64,000 nt of DNA from positions 19,348 to 83,347 of the forward strand of contig NZ_JBMGJC010000016.1 in NCBI RefSeq assembly GCF_048984525.1. Reading direction: 5' to 3'. The first letter of the stretch is position 1. Each line of letters starts with the position of its first letter. The DNA is from Syntrophopropionicum propionicicum_A (GTDB lineage Bacteria; Bacillota; Desulfotomaculia; Desulfotomaculales; Pelotomaculaceae). Made by a program: the position numbers and the translations under genes. Below are positions 46,251 to 55,941 of the stretch, piece by piece. The notes beneath the pieces are model-generated. The model ran no database searches. It saw nothing but the letters and a program-made list of their open reading frames with translations, and had not been told where the DNA came from.

Positions 46251-49200
46251 CTAAAACTTACCGAAATCCACATCTTCCAGGGAGACGATGTCTTCCGGAT
46301 TTACCTTGTTGGCGGACGGTTTGGGGGCAGCTCCCGGCCTGGGTTTCTGGGCGGCCTTGCTCTTGTTGTGGGCCAGGTACGGTTTGCCCGTGTTTAGAGC
46401 TGCCGCCGCAAAGGCGGCACTGCCGGCCTGCTTCCTCAGCTTGAACTTGCTGAGCATCTGCCTGACCATGTCGGCCTGGCTGGACATCTCCTCGCTGGCC
46501 GCGGCAAGTTCTTCCGAGCTGGCGGAGTTCTGCTGGGTGACCTGGTCCACCTGGCCCAGCCCTTCGTTGATCTGGCCTATGCCCTGGGCCTGCTCCTTGG
46601 ACGCGGACGCGATCTCGCTGACGAAGTCGGTTACCTTGCTGACTCCAACCACGATCTCTTCCAGCGCCCTGGATGTTTCTTCGGCAATCTTGGTGCCGTC
46701 CTCTGTTTTCTTGATCGAGCCTTCGATCATTTCGGCGGTCTCTTTGGCCGCCTTGGCGCTGCGCTGGGCCAGGTTGCGCACTTCCTCGGCCACCACGGTG
46801 AACCCTTTGCCGTGTTTGCCGGCGCGGGCCGCTTCCACCGCGGCGTTTAATGCCAGCAGGTTGGTCTGGAAGGCGATCTCGTCGATGGCCTTGATGATAT
46901 TGGATATGTTGGCCGCTGAATCGTTTATTTCAGCCATGGCTTTAACCATGTAGCCCATCTGCACGTTGCCCTTCTCGGCGTTGCCCCTGGCCTCGCCGGC
47001 CAGCTGGTTGGCATTGATGGCGTTTTCGGCGTTCTGTTTGGTCTGGCTGTTCATCTGCTGCATGGACGATGTTATCTCTTCCATGGTGCTGGCTGATTCC
47101 GCGGCGCCCTGGGACAGTGACTGGCTGGAATCCGACACCTGCTGGGCCCCGGTGTTAACCTGCTCGATGGCGACGGCAACCTGGCTCAAAGTTTCGTTCA
47201 GACCTTCAATGGTGGTGTTTAAAGCGTCCTTGATGATGGCGTAATCACCCTTGTAATTGCCTGTCACAGCCACGTCGAGGTTGCCTTTGGCTACCTCCTG
47301 CAGGCACCTGACGGCCTCTTTCTTGATAATATCGTTGAGCGTTTCCAGGGAGCTGTTAAGCGCTTCCTTGATTATGGCGTGGTCGCCCTGGTAGGTGCCG
47401 GTGACCCTGGCGCCCAGGTTCCCTTCGGCCATTTCTTTGAGGCAGTCCGCCGCTTCGTTGATCGGGTGGATTACCGCGTCCATCATGTTGTTGACACCCG
47501 CGATGACCTTGCCGTACTCGCCCATATGTTTTGCGGCGTCGGCGCGGGCGCCCAGCTTTCCTTCCACCGCGGCTGCGGCCAGCATGGCGGTGTCGTTAAC
47601 CAGCCCCAGAATCGCCTCGTGCATCCGGATCAGGCCTGGTATCAGCTCGTCATTATCAGACCCCCGACCGGCTTTTTTGAGCAATTCCAGTTCGCCGAGA
47701 TCACCCCTGGATACCTTGATTACTGTTGCCGTTATTTTTTCAACTTGAGTATGGACACGGTTAAGGGCCGCCTTGAGGTCATTCCAGATGCCCGTATATT
47801 CCTTATCCACGGATTTGCTCAGGTCGTTGACCGCCATCAGGGCGAGCACGTCCATAATTTCCTTGACCGGCGCGGCTACAGCCTTCATCAGGGCGTTCAT
47901 GCCTTCCATCAGCCGGCGGTATTCGCCGCTGTAACGGCCGGTATCGGCCAGTGTGTCCAGTTGGCCCGACGCGGCGGCTGCCGACATCCTATCCACATCG
48001 GCTATCAGCGCCTTGATGGCCTCCATCATTTTAACGAAGGAAGGCATCAATTCGTCCTGCTCGCTCCTGCGGCCGACCATTTTAAAGTCAGCAAGGTTGC
48101 TGAAATCTCCATTGCTGATTTTAGTAACTGCCTCGACAATAGTTGAAAGTTTTTCTGTTGTAGTGTTGGTGGCGTCTTTCATTTCCTCCCAAATGCCGTT
48201 AAAGTCCTTATCGATTTTATGGCCAAAATCGTTTACCGCTGTCCGTTCCAGCACTCTGATCAGCTCGCGCACCGGCTCAGCCGCAGCCTCCATCATACTG
48301 TTCAGGCCGCCCACCAGCCCGCCCCAGTCACCGCTAAAGGCTTTTGCGTCACAGCGGACATCCAGCCGGCCTGCTTTAACTGCCTGGACCATGTTGCCGA
48401 CTTCATTAATTAAGCTTTGCAGGGTACCCCTGATCTGGTCCATCTTCAGGTTGGCGAACTCCTGCTTGCCCGGCAGCTTTTCCATGACCTTGGAGAAGTC
48501 GCCCTCCGCATAAGCAGCGACTACTTTCAAAAGTTTGGACATATTCCTGACGTGCGTTTTAACCACTTTGTTGACGCCTGTGGCCATGTCCCGGTAAACT
48601 CCCGCAAAGCTCTCTTCCGGGATATAAAAGTCAATGGCGCCTGCGTTATGGGCCTCGTATAACTGGTTCATCCCTTCCACAACATTGTTGATACTGTCGA
48701 TACAGGTGTTCAGGTTTATTTTGATCTCGTTGAAGTCGCCGTTATAGTTGTCTGTAATCCTGGGCGGGATATCGCCTTTGCTGATCCTGTCAACATACTC
48801 AGCTGCCACGTTTAGAGGGCTGATTACAGCGTCGAGAGCGCTGTTAAACCCTTCGACAACCTTTCGGTAATCGCCTTCGTGCCTGGCAGCGTCCGCCCTG
48901 GCGTCCAGCTTGCCTTCCACCGCAGCCCCGGCCAGCCTATTAGTGTCGTCCAACAGTTTTTGGATGGCCTCATGCATTTTTATAAAACCAGGCGCCAAAT
49001 CATCATTAGTACTCCTTCGCCCGGCCCTCTTGTACATATCGGAGTCGCTCAGGTCGCCCCGGCTGACCTTAATAATTGTATTTTTAATACTGGTCAGGTG
49101 TTCGTTCAGTTCGTTGGCGGCCAGGTTAAGGTCCTTCCAGATACCAGCGTGGTCCTTTTCTATCTTCTTGCTGAGGTCGTTTACCGCCATCTGGCGCATG

Positions 49201-50231
49201 TTATCCATTATTTCTTCAACCGGTCCGGCCACGGCCTCCATGGCATGGTTGAGCCCGTCTATTACCTTGCGGAATTCGCCCTGGTGCCTGCCGGCATCCG
49301 CCCTGGTTTCAAACCTGCCTTCCGCCGCCGCCCCTGCCAGCATGCCGGTGTCCGACACAAGGGCCTTGATTGCTTCCGCCATCCTGATAAAAGCAGGGGT
49401 TAACTGGTCCTTTTCGCTTCCAGGCCCGGTTTTCTTCAGGTTATCCAAATACCCGAGGTCGCCTTTTCCGATACCGTTGACAGTTTCCACAACCCCGGCC
49501 AACTGGTTGTTAACAGCGCATACAGTATTTATAAGGTCATTCCAGACACCGCTGTAATCCTTAAATTTCTTCGGGCTGAAATCGTTAGCCGCCATCTGGC
49601 TGAGGGCGGTATTCAGTTCATTAACCGGGCCCGCCGCTGCTTGGGCCAGCCCGTTCATGTCTTTTACCAGCCCGGCCCAATCACCGCTGAAAACCGTCTC
49701 GTTGCCGCGGACATCAGGTTTACCAGCCCTGACTGCCTGGACCAGCCTGCCCGATTCCTCGCGCAGCCCGGCAATTGTTTCAATGCACGCGTTCAAATTA
49801 TCCTTAACATGTCTGAAGTCCCCGCTGCAGGCGCCGGTGATCTGCGGCGGCAGATCACCCCTGGCTATCCGGCCGGTGTACTCCGCCGAGACATTGAGCG
49901 GCCTTATTACTGTGTCAATAATTTCATTGGCTCCCCTGATAACGTCCTGGAATTCCGGGTCTACTTTGCATTCATCGCCCCTGGCGTCCAACCTGCCTTC
50001 TCCAATTGCCCCTGCCAGCCGTTTGCCTTCTTCCAGCAGTGAATCAACAGAGCTTTTCACAGACATTGTTGTTAAATAACTTAGGACGCCGCCGGCTAAC
50101 AGGGCAACAGCACACAAAATTATATTGCCGGCAGTGCTCTTTGAAATACTCGCAACAAAACCTACTATTACGAGCAGCAATAGAAGAATTGAAAAACATA
50201 TCCCTATCCTTGTTCCGATCTTTAGTTTCAT
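46251..50231 (-). CDS. Giant poly-HAMP methyl-accepting chemotaxis protein 1
   Basis: A 1326-residue receptor. Two adjacent membrane segments (about residues 9-28 and 33-50) with almost no outside loop leave no extracellular sensor. I then count 21 HAMP-like units of about 48 residues, each with a short turn such as KGDIPPRI, EGKLDARAD or VNDLSKKI. The last 260 residues are an MCP signalling hairpin with the conserved tip EIAFQTNLLALNAAVEAARA and methylation helices; the tail ends EDIVSLEDVDFGKF. ATG at 50231 (GGGGGT upstream) is preferred to 50261. It probably reports an internal or membrane state through CheW to CheA; no cheA is in the window. It is a paralogue of the next receptor and shares recent DNA identity with it. 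Confidence 0.9.
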   Translation of the reverse strand: MKLKIGTRIGICFSILLLLLVIVGFVASISKSTAGNIILCAVALLAGGVLSYLTTMSVKSSVDSLLEEGKRLAGAIGEGRLDARGDECKVDPEFQDVIRGANEIIDTVIRPLNVSAEYTGRIARGDLPPQITGACSGDFRHVKDNLNACIETIAGLREESGRLVQAVRAGKPDVRGNETVFSGDWAGLVKDMNGLAQAAAGPVNELNTALSQMAANDFSPKKFKDYSGVWNDLINTVCAVNNQLAGVVETVNGIGKGDLGYLDNLKKTGPGSEKDQLTPAFIRMAEAIKALVSDTGMLAGAAAEGRFETRADAGRHQGEFRKVIDGLNHAMEAVAGPVEEIMDNMRQMAVNDLSKKIEKDHAGIWKDLNLAANELNEHLTSIKNTIIKVSRGDLSDSDMYKRAGRRSTNDDLAPGFIKMHEAIQKLLDDTNRLAGAAVEGKLDARADAARHEGDYRKVVEGFNSALDAVISPLNVAAEYVDRISKGDIPPRITDNYNGDFNEIKINLNTCIDSINNVVEGMNQLYEAHNAGAIDFYIPEESFAGVYRDMATGVNKVVKTHVRNMSKLLKVVAAYAEGDFSKVMEKLPGKQEFANLKMDQIRGTLQSLINEVGNMVQAVKAGRLDVRCDAKAFSGDWGGLVGGLNSMMEAAAEPVRELIRVLERTAVNDFGHKIDKDFNGIWEEMKDATNTTTEKLSTIVEAVTKISNGDFSNLADFKMVGRRSEQDELMPSFVKMMEAIKALIADVDRMSAAAASGQLDTLADTGRYSGEYRRLMEGMNALMKAVAAPVKEIMDVLALMAVNDLSKSVDKEYTGIWNDLKAALNRVHTQVEKITATVIKVSRGDLGELELLKKAGRGSDNDELIPGLIRMHEAILGLVNDTAMLAAAAVEGKLGARADAAKHMGEYGKVIAGVNNMMDAVIHPINEAADCLKEMAEGNLGARVTGTYQGDHAIIKEALNSSLETLNDIIKKEAVRCLQEVAKGNLDVAVTGNYKGDYAIIKDALNTTIEGLNETLSQVAVAIEQVNTGAQQVSDSSQSLSQGAAESASTMEEITSSMQQMNSQTKQNAENAINANQLAGEARGNAEKGNVQMGYMVKAMAEINDSAANISNIIKAIDEIAFQTNLLALNAAVEAARAGKHGKGFTVVAEEVRNLAQRSAKAAKETAEMIEGSIKKTEDGTKIAEETSRALEEIVVGVSKVTDFVSEIASASKEQAQGIGQINEGLGQVDQVTQQNSASSEELAAASEEMSSQADMVRQMLSKFKLRKQAGSAAFAAAALNTGKPYLAHNKSKAAQKPRPGAAPKPSANKVNPEDIVSLEDVDFGKF

Positions 50232-50413
50232 TCTCCATACCCCCTGTAAAAGTAAAAGCAATTCTTGATCATGAAGGTTTTTATAATATCAGCTCCAATC
50301 GCCACTTTTCCCACCCTATATTTCTTCGTTTGTTTTTATTTATTACATTAAGATTGATTTATAATATATCTTATTAGCAAAACCGATTAATGCGGTGTAA
50401 ACTTTTCCACCTT

Positions 50414-50535
50414 TTGGACAGAAGATCCGGGGCAAACAAAAACCAGGGCCGCCTGTGAGCGGCTGATTCAGCTCACCTACAGCCCCGGCATTAAAGACGC
50501 CCTGCGGTATTACAATAAAAAACTGGCTCTTTAAT
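50414..50535 (+). pseudogene. Fossil of a second cotJC (C-terminal part)
   Basis: The plus-strand frame TEDPGQTKTRAACERLIQL then TYSPGIKDALRYYNKKLAL to TAA lines up with CotJC residues about 129-165 (EQKARTTYEHLIQLTDDPGIKDTLRFL) at 13753-13860. No start or upstream part remains. It lies in the 367-bp spacer between the two giant receptor genes, on the strand opposite to them. Confidence 0.7.
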
Positions 50536-50552
50536 CAGATGAGAGCCAGTCA
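50522..50552. repeat. ACTGGCTCT/AGAGCCAGT hairpin after the cotJC fossil
   Basis: Stem CTGGCTCT/AGAGCCAG around a short loop, similar to the cotJ terminator at 14011-14043. Probably the old terminator of the lost cotJC copy, though the T run is now poor. Confidence 0.5.
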
Positions 50553-50598
50553 AATTTATTATTTATATCAAGTTAGTGGGGTGTTGATGCCCGTAGTT

Positions 50599-53500
50599 TT
50601 AGAAATTACCGTAATCCACATCGTCCAGGGACACGATATCCTCCGGCCTGACATTACCACCGGACTGTGCCGTGACAACTCCAAGTTTGGGCTTCTTGCC
50701 GCCCCTGCTCTTGTTGTGCGCCAGGTACGGTTTGCCCGTGTTTACTGCTGCCGCAAAGGCGGCACTGCCGGCCTGCTTCCTCAGCTTGAACTTGCTGAGC
50801 ATCTGCCTGACCATGTCGGCCTGGCTGGACATCTCCTCGCTGGCCGCGGCAAGTTCTTCCGAGCTGGCGGAGTTCTGCTGGGTGACCTGGTCCACCTGGC
50901 CCAGCCCTTCGTTGATCTGGCCTATGCCCTGGGCCTGCTCCTTGGACGCGGACGCGATCTCGCTGACGAAGTCGGTTACCTTGCTGACTCCAACCACGAT
51001 CTCTTCCAGCGCCCTGGATGTTTCTTCGGCAATCTTGGTGCCGTCCTCTGTTTTCTTGATCGAGCCTTCGATCATTTCGGCGGTCTCTTTGGCCGCCTTG
51101 GCGCTGCGCTGGGCCAGGTTGCGCACTTCCTCGGCCACCACGGTGAACCCTTTGCCGTGTTTGCCGGCGCGGGCCGCTTCCACCGCGGCGTTTAATGCCA
51201 GCAGGTTGGTCTGGAAGGCGATCTCGTCGATGGCCTTGATGATATTGGATATGTTGGCCGCTGAATCGTTTATTTCAGCCATGGCTTTAACCATGTAGCC
51301 CATCTGCACGTTGCCCTTCTCGGCGTTGCCCCTGGCCTCGCCGGCCAGCTGGTTGGCATGGATGGCGTTTTCGGCGTTCTGTTTTGTCTGGCTGTTCATC
51401 TGCTGCATGGACGATGTTATCTCTTCCATGGTGCTGGCTGATTCCGCGGCGCCCTGGGACAGGGACTGGCTGGAATCCGACACCTGCTGGGCCCCGGTGT
51501 TAACCTGCTCGATGGCGACGGCAACCTGGCCCAGGGTTTCGTTCAGGCCTTCAACGGTGGTGTTTAAAGCGTCCTTGATAATACCGTAATCACCCTTGTA
51601 GTTGCCGGTCACAGCCACGTCGAGGTTGCCTTTGGCTACCTCCTGCAGGCACCTGACGGCCTCTTTCTTGATAATATCGTTGAGCGTTTCCAGGGAGCTG
51701 TTTAGCGCTTCCTTGATGATGGCGTGGTCGCCCTGGTAGATGCCGGTGACCCTGGCGTCCAGGTTTCCTCCCGCCATTTCTTTGAGGCAGTCCGCCGCTT
51801 CGTTGATCGGGTGGATTACCGCGTCCATCATATTGTTGACACCTTCGATTATCTGCCGGTACCCGCCCTCATGCTGAGAAGCCTCAGCCCTGGTACCCAA
51901 CTTGCCTTCCACCGCTGCCCTGGCCAGCATATTGGCGTCGTCCAGAAGCTTTTGGATCGCTCCGTGCATCCTGATAAAGCCCGGCACCAGTTCGTCGTTT
52001 TCGCTCCTGCGCCCAACCCTGTTGTACAATTCAGCGTCGCTCAAGTCGCCTTTGCTGACTTTTATAACCGTATTTCTAATATTGGTGAGCCGCGCGTTCA
52101 AGTCGTTGGTCGCATGTTTGAGCTCGTCCCAGATACCGGTGTATTCTTTATCCATTTTTTTGCTCAGGTCGTTAACAGCCATCTGGCGCAGGATTGAGAT
52201 CAGCTCGTCAACCGGCGTGGCTACAGCTTCCATCAGGCCGTTCATACCGCCCACCAGCCGGCCCCAGTCACCGGTAAAGGACTGGGCGTCGCCGCGGGTG
52301 TCAAGCCTGCCTTCACCGACAGCCTTGATTAAAACGTCTGTTTCTTTAATCAGGCCGTTTACAGCATCGATACAACCGTTTAGATTGTTCTTGATCTCAT
52401 TGAAGTCACCCTGATAGTTTTCGGTAATTCTCGGCGGGATATCGCCCTTGCTGATCCGGTCTATATACTCAGCCGCCACGTTTAAAGGTCCTATAACAGC
52501 ATCAAGCGTGTTGTTAACCCCTTCTATAACTTTGCGGAAGTCGCCTACGTGTTTTGCCGCATCCGCCCTGGTGTCAAGTTTGCCCTTTACCGCGTCATTG
52601 GCGAGCATATCCGTGTCGGCCACAAGGTTGTGGATTGCTTCCATGGCCCTGACAAAAGCCGGGATCAGATCGTCATTTGCGCTTCTTTGCCCGACTTTCT
52701 TTAAATCTTCCAGGTCGACCAGGCTGCCATGGCTGATATTATTCATTACCTCCTGGATCCTTGTCATTTGCCTGTGTACCGCGTTGGTGCTGTTTTTCAA
52801 GTCGTTCCAGGAGCCCGAATATTCACTGACCATTTCTGTACTTAAATCATTTGTTGCCATCTGTCCTAAAACAACTAACAGCTCATTAACCGGATTAGCC
52901 ACAGCCTGAATCAGGCCGTTCATACCGCCGACAAGTATGCCCCAGTCGCCGGCATAGGCCGCCGCGTTGCCGCGGGCGTCCAGCCTGCCTTCTTCCACCG
53001 CGTGGATTAAACCTTCCACTTCTTTGAGCAGCCCGCTTACCGCGTCAATGCAGCCGTTCACGTTGTTTTTGATCTCGTTGAAGTCGCCGTAGTAGGTGTC
53101 TGTGATGCGCGGAGGAATGTCGCCCTTGCTGATCCGGTCTATATACTCGGCCGCCACGTTCAAAGGCCCGACTACCGCGTCAAGGGTGCTGTTAAATCCT
53201 TCGATGACATTGCGGTACTCCCCTTCGTGCCTGCCGGCGTCGGCACGGGCGTCCAGTTTCCCTTCCACAGCCGCCTCAGCCAAAGTACCGGCGTCGTCCA
53301 ACAGCTTTTGAATCGCGCCGTGCATCCGGATAAAGCCCGGCACCAATTCGTCGTTTTCACTCCTGCGACCAACCTTGCTGTACATTTCAGCATCGCTCAG
53401 GTCACCTTTGCTGACCTTAATTACTGTGTTTCGTATATTTGTCAGCCGCGCGTTCAAATCGTTAGTCGCATTTTTAAGCTCATCCCAGATGCCGGCATAC

Positions 53501-54585
53501 TCTTTGTCCATCTTTTTGCTCAGGTCGTTAACAGCCATTTGTTTGAGAATAACCAGAAGTTCTTCTACTGGCGCGGCTACAATATCCAGAGTTTTGTTTA
53601 CCCCTTCGATTACCTTGCGAAAATCGCCTTCATGCATGCTTGCGTCAGCCCTGGTATGGATATCGCCTTTCACTGCCGCATCAGCCAGTGTGTCTGTATC
53701 TTTCACAAGGCTTTTGATTGCTTCCATCGCCCTGATGAAAGTCGGGATTAGCCGGTCTTTTTCGCTTCTCTGCCCGATTTCCTTCAACCTGTCCAGGTCG
53801 ACCAGGCTGCCGTGGCTGATATTGTTCAATATCTCCTGGATCCTTGCCATCTGCCTGTGTACGGCGTTGGTGCTGTTCTTCAGGTCGTTCCAGGCGCCCG
53901 CGTAGTCACCGGCCATTTCCTGGCTGAAATCGTTTGTCGCCATCTTCCCTGAGACAACGATAAGTTCGTTAACCGGGCTGGCCACAGCTTCGATCAGTTC
54001 ATTCATACCGCCGACCAGTTTGCCCCAGTCGCCGGTATAGCACGCCGCGTTGCCGCGGGTGTCCAGCCTGCCTTCTTCCACCGCGTGGATTAAACCTTCC
54101 ACTTCTTTAAGCAGCCCGCTTACCGCATCAATGCAGCCGTTCACGTTGTTTTTAATCTCGTTAAAGTCACCGTGGTAGGTGTCCGTGATGCGCGGCGGGA
54201 TGTCGCCCTTGCTGATCCGGTCTATATATTCAGCCGCCACGTTAAGAGGCCCAATGACCGCGTCAAGGGTATCGTTCATACCCTGGATAATTCCCCGGAA
54301 TTCAGAATCAACTTTACTGATATCGCCCCGGGCGTCCAGCTTGCCTTCCCTGGCTTCACCAACCAGCCGGCCGCACTCTGTCACCAGGCTGTCGATGCTG
54401 GCTGTGATGCTGCGTTTTAAGATAAATCCCGCAGTGATTGCCAATGCGCTTCCAATAATAATTGCCGCGGCCAGGACTATTGGGGACTGCGCAAAATAGA
54501 CTGCCAATACGGCTGTTACTATAACAGCGGTTACAGTGCAAAATGCCATCACTATTTTTGTTCCAAGTCTCGCGTTGTTGTTCAT
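50599..54585 (-). CDS. Giant poly-HAMP methyl-accepting chemotaxis protein 2
   Basis: A 1328-residue receptor with the same plan as its neighbour: two closely spaced membrane segments (about residues 10-30 and 33-52), no outside sensor domain, 21 HAMP-like units (turns such as KGDIPPRI, TNDFSQEM, HGSLVDLD, EGRLDARGN) and a C-terminal MCP hairpin with EIAFQTNLLALNAAVEAARA, ending EDIVSLDDVDYGNF. The HAMP units recur as a higher-order set (PLNVAAEYIDRISKGDIPP appears three times), pointing to internal duplication. ATG at 54585 follows GGGGAAG; an ATG at 54603 is less likely. It is 126 bp downstream of cheW and may belong to the sigma-54 transcript. Confidence 0.9.
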   Translation of the reverse strand: MNNNARLGTKIVMAFCTVTAVIVTAVLAVYFAQSPIVLAAAIIIGSALAITAGFILKRSITASIDSLVTECGRLVGEAREGKLDARGDISKVDSEFRGIIQGMNDTLDAVIGPLNVAAEYIDRISKGDIPPRITDTYHGDFNEIKNNVNGCIDAVSGLLKEVEGLIHAVEEGRLDTRGNAACYTGDWGKLVGGMNELIEAVASPVNELIVVSGKMATNDFSQEMAGDYAGAWNDLKNSTNAVHRQMARIQEILNNISHGSLVDLDRLKEIGQRSEKDRLIPTFIRAMEAIKSLVKDTDTLADAAVKGDIHTRADASMHEGDFRKVIEGVNKTLDIVAAPVEELLVILKQMAVNDLSKKMDKEYAGIWDELKNATNDLNARLTNIRNTVIKVSKGDLSDAEMYSKVGRRSENDELVPGFIRMHGAIQKLLDDAGTLAEAAVEGKLDARADAGRHEGEYRNVIEGFNSTLDAVVGPLNVAAEYIDRISKGDIPPRITDTYYGDFNEIKNNVNGCIDAVSGLLKEVEGLIHAVEEGRLDARGNAAAYAGDWGILVGGMNGLIQAVANPVNELLVVLGQMATNDLSTEMVSEYSGSWNDLKNSTNAVHRQMTRIQEVMNNISHGSLVDLEDLKKVGQRSANDDLIPAFVRAMEAIHNLVADTDMLANDAVKGKLDTRADAAKHVGDFRKVIEGVNNTLDAVIGPLNVAAEYIDRISKGDIPPRITENYQGDFNEIKNNLNGCIDAVNGLIKETDVLIKAVGEGRLDTRGDAQSFTGDWGRLVGGMNGLMEAVATPVDELISILRQMAVNDLSKKMDKEYTGIWDELKHATNDLNARLTNIRNTVIKVSKGDLSDAELYNRVGRRSENDELVPGFIRMHGAIQKLLDDANMLARAAVEGKLGTRAEASQHEGGYRQIIEGVNNMMDAVIHPINEAADCLKEMAGGNLDARVTGIYQGDHAIIKEALNSSLETLNDIIKKEAVRCLQEVAKGNLDVAVTGNYKGDYGIIKDALNTTVEGLNETLGQVAVAIEQVNTGAQQVSDSSQSLSQGAAESASTMEEITSSMQQMNSQTKQNAENAIHANQLAGEARGNAEKGNVQMGYMVKAMAEINDSAANISNIIKAIDEIAFQTNLLALNAAVEAARAGKHGKGFTVVAEEVRNLAQRSAKAAKETAEMIEGSIKKTEDGTKIAEETSRALEEIVVGVSKVTDFVSEIASASKEQAQGIGQINEGLGQVDQVTQQNSASSEELAAASEEMSSQADMVRQMLSKFKLRKQAGSAAFAAAVNTGKPYLAHNKSRGGKKPKLGVVTAQSGGNVRPEDIVSLDDVDYGNF

Positions 54586-54711
54586 TAGTACTTCCCCTTC
54601 CATTACTTATTGAAAAATTAAACTCTATACCATTACTCTAATTTCTATACCTGATTAAAGCACCAGGCTGTGCTTTAAGGTTAACATTGTCGTATGGAGC
54701 TCCCTTTTTTA

Positions 54712-55215
54712 CTAATCATCTCCCTTATTCATATCAAAAAGCAGCTGGTGGGCGTTGAGCAGGATCTTCACGTGGTCGCCGACCTTGCCCATACCCTGGA
54801 TGAAGCGGCTGCTTTCCCCGCTTTTTACCTTGGGAGACGGTTCGACCTGCGCTTCGGGGATGTCTAAAACTTCCGATACCCGGTCGACGATCAGCCCGAC
54901 TGACTGTTCATCTATATTGATAACGATGATGCAGGTGCGGTCGTCGTATTCACGCTCCTTCAGGCCGAATCGCTGGCGCACGTCCATAACCGGGATGACC
55001 TTGCCCCGGAGGTTGATGACCCCCTTTATGTAGTGGGGCATGTCAGGCACCTCGGCAATGTTCTGGATGCCGATGATTTCCGTTACATACCTGATCTCAA
55101 TTCCGTATTCTTCCTGGCACAAGATAAAAGTCAGGAACTTGTCCACCTGGGTATCTTCGTCCTCCTCGTAGTCCTCTTCCAGCAGGTCCGCGTCCAGTTT
55201 CTCTTTTAAAGCCAT
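54712..55215 (-). CDS. cheW: CheW-type chemotaxis coupling protein
   Basis: Adaptor that couples receptors to CheA. The 167-residue protein is one CheW/SH3-like domain (about residues 22-160) preceded by an acidic lead. Seen: KFLTFILCQEEYGIEIRYVTEIIG, the family's EIPHMPxxxxGVxNLRGxVIPVxD pattern as VPDMPHYIKGVINLRGKVIPVMD, and LIVDRVSEVLDI. ATG at 55215 follows GGAGGTGA. It lies between the response regulator and the giant receptor on the same strand, so it probably serves these receptors. Confidence 0.95.
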   Translation of the reverse strand: MALKEKLDADLLEEDYEEDEDTQVDKFLTFILCQEEYGIEIRYVTEIIGIQNIAEVPDMPHYIKGVINLRGKVIPVMDVRQRFGLKEREYDDRTCIIVINIDEQSVGLIVDRVSEVLDIPEAQVEPSPKVKSGESSRFIQGMGKVGDHVKILLNAHQLLFDMNKGDD

Positions 55216-55301
55216 TTATTCTCACCTCCGTTTTTTCACAAATTGATTTTTGTTGGTCTGTCAAGCTTACTAGCGGTACCTTTCGCGACAGTTTTTCGTC
55301 T

Positions 55302-55775
55302 TTACAGGTCCCGGTATTCAACCCTGTACAGATTTACTAAAGTCTGGCACACTTCTTTTAAATATTTGTGTTCTTTAACCAGCTGAGAGTGTTCAACAGC
55401 CGCTTTTTTTTGTTCAAAAAGCTCTGCTTCCGCTTTTTCCAGGATTTCGATCAGATGCTCCTTTGCCACAGGTTTTTCCAGCAAAGCGTATGCCCTGCTG
55501 TTCAGCGCGGCGATGGCTGTTTCTATTTCCGCGAAACCGGTTATAATGACCACCACCGCTTTGGGGTTGATGGAAAGGACTTTTTTGAGTACATCTATCC
55601 CGCTTAAACGCGGCATTTTCATATCTGTAATAACCATGTCATATTGTTTTTGCCCATAACATTCCAGGGCTTTTTCCGGGACAGTAAACTGTTCATACTG
55701 GTGCCCGGCAGGCGCCAGGATACAGGCCAGTTCTTCCAGACAATCCGCGTCATCATCAACCAGCAAAATATTCAT
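55302..55775 (-). CDS. Single-domain response regulator with C-terminal coiled coil
   Basis: A 157-residue CheY-like receiver: acidic pocket VDDDAD (about residues 6-11), phospho-acceptor in ITDMKMPRLSG (Asp near 51), Thr in IITGF and Lys in LLEKPV. About 35 residues of coiled-coil-like tail follow, with no DNA-binding domain. ATG at 55775 with GGGGGAAGG upstream is preferred to 55808. A sigma-54 promoter lies about 80 bp upstream and the matching activator gene is next to it, so expression probably depends on that activator. Confidence 0.9.
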   Translation of the reverse strand: MNILLVDDDADCLEELACILAPAGHQYEQFTVPEKALECYGQKQYDMVITDMKMPRLSGIDVLKKVLSINPKAVVVIITGFAEIETAIAALNSRAYALLEKPVAKEHLIEILEKAEAELFEQKKAAVEHSQLVKEHKYLKEVCQTLVNLYRVEYRDL

Positions 55776-55854
55776 GACCTTCCCCCTTCCGCATACGGTT
55801 ATATTCAAAGGCGTAATTGCAAATTTTTAAATCCTATATACCAGCTATTGGTAA

Positions 55855-55871
55855 CGCAAAATAAATGCCAC
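55855..55871 (-). promoter_or_regulatory. Sigma-54 (-24/-12) promoter of the response regulator gene
   Basis: On the minus strand TGGCAT (55870-55865) and TTGCG (55859-55855) give GG and GC separated by exactly 10 nt, the sigma-54 requirement, and match TGGCAY-N5-TTGC. It is directly downstream of an NtrC-type activator gene and upstream of the response regulator. Confidence 0.72.
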
Positions 55872-55895
55872 CAGTTATTACCATTAACTGGTGGC
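55858..55895 (-). terminator. Terminator-like hairpin after the NtrC-type gene
   Basis: Perfect 11-bp stem (55867-55877 with 55885-55895), 7-nt loop, followed on the minus strand by ATTTATTTT. Its distal arm contains the GG of the sigma-54 promoter. Confidence 0.6.
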
Positions 55896-55941
55896 GTCGT
55901 CCCTTTAAAACCGGACTTTTTAAAATAATCTATAAACAAAA

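Noticed and set aside
45793..46254. Short frames between sbcD and receptor 1
   Set aside because: They consist of the repeat families; the translations are repeat artefacts.
46288..54499. Long plus-strand frames opposite the giant receptor genes
   Set aside because: Shadows of high-GC, repetitive coding sequence; the minus frames hold the conserved MCP and HAMP motifs.
54656..54676. AAAGCAC/GTGCTTT hairpin between cheW and receptor 2 as terminator
   Set aside because: Only 7 bp and no T run follows; may not stop transcription.
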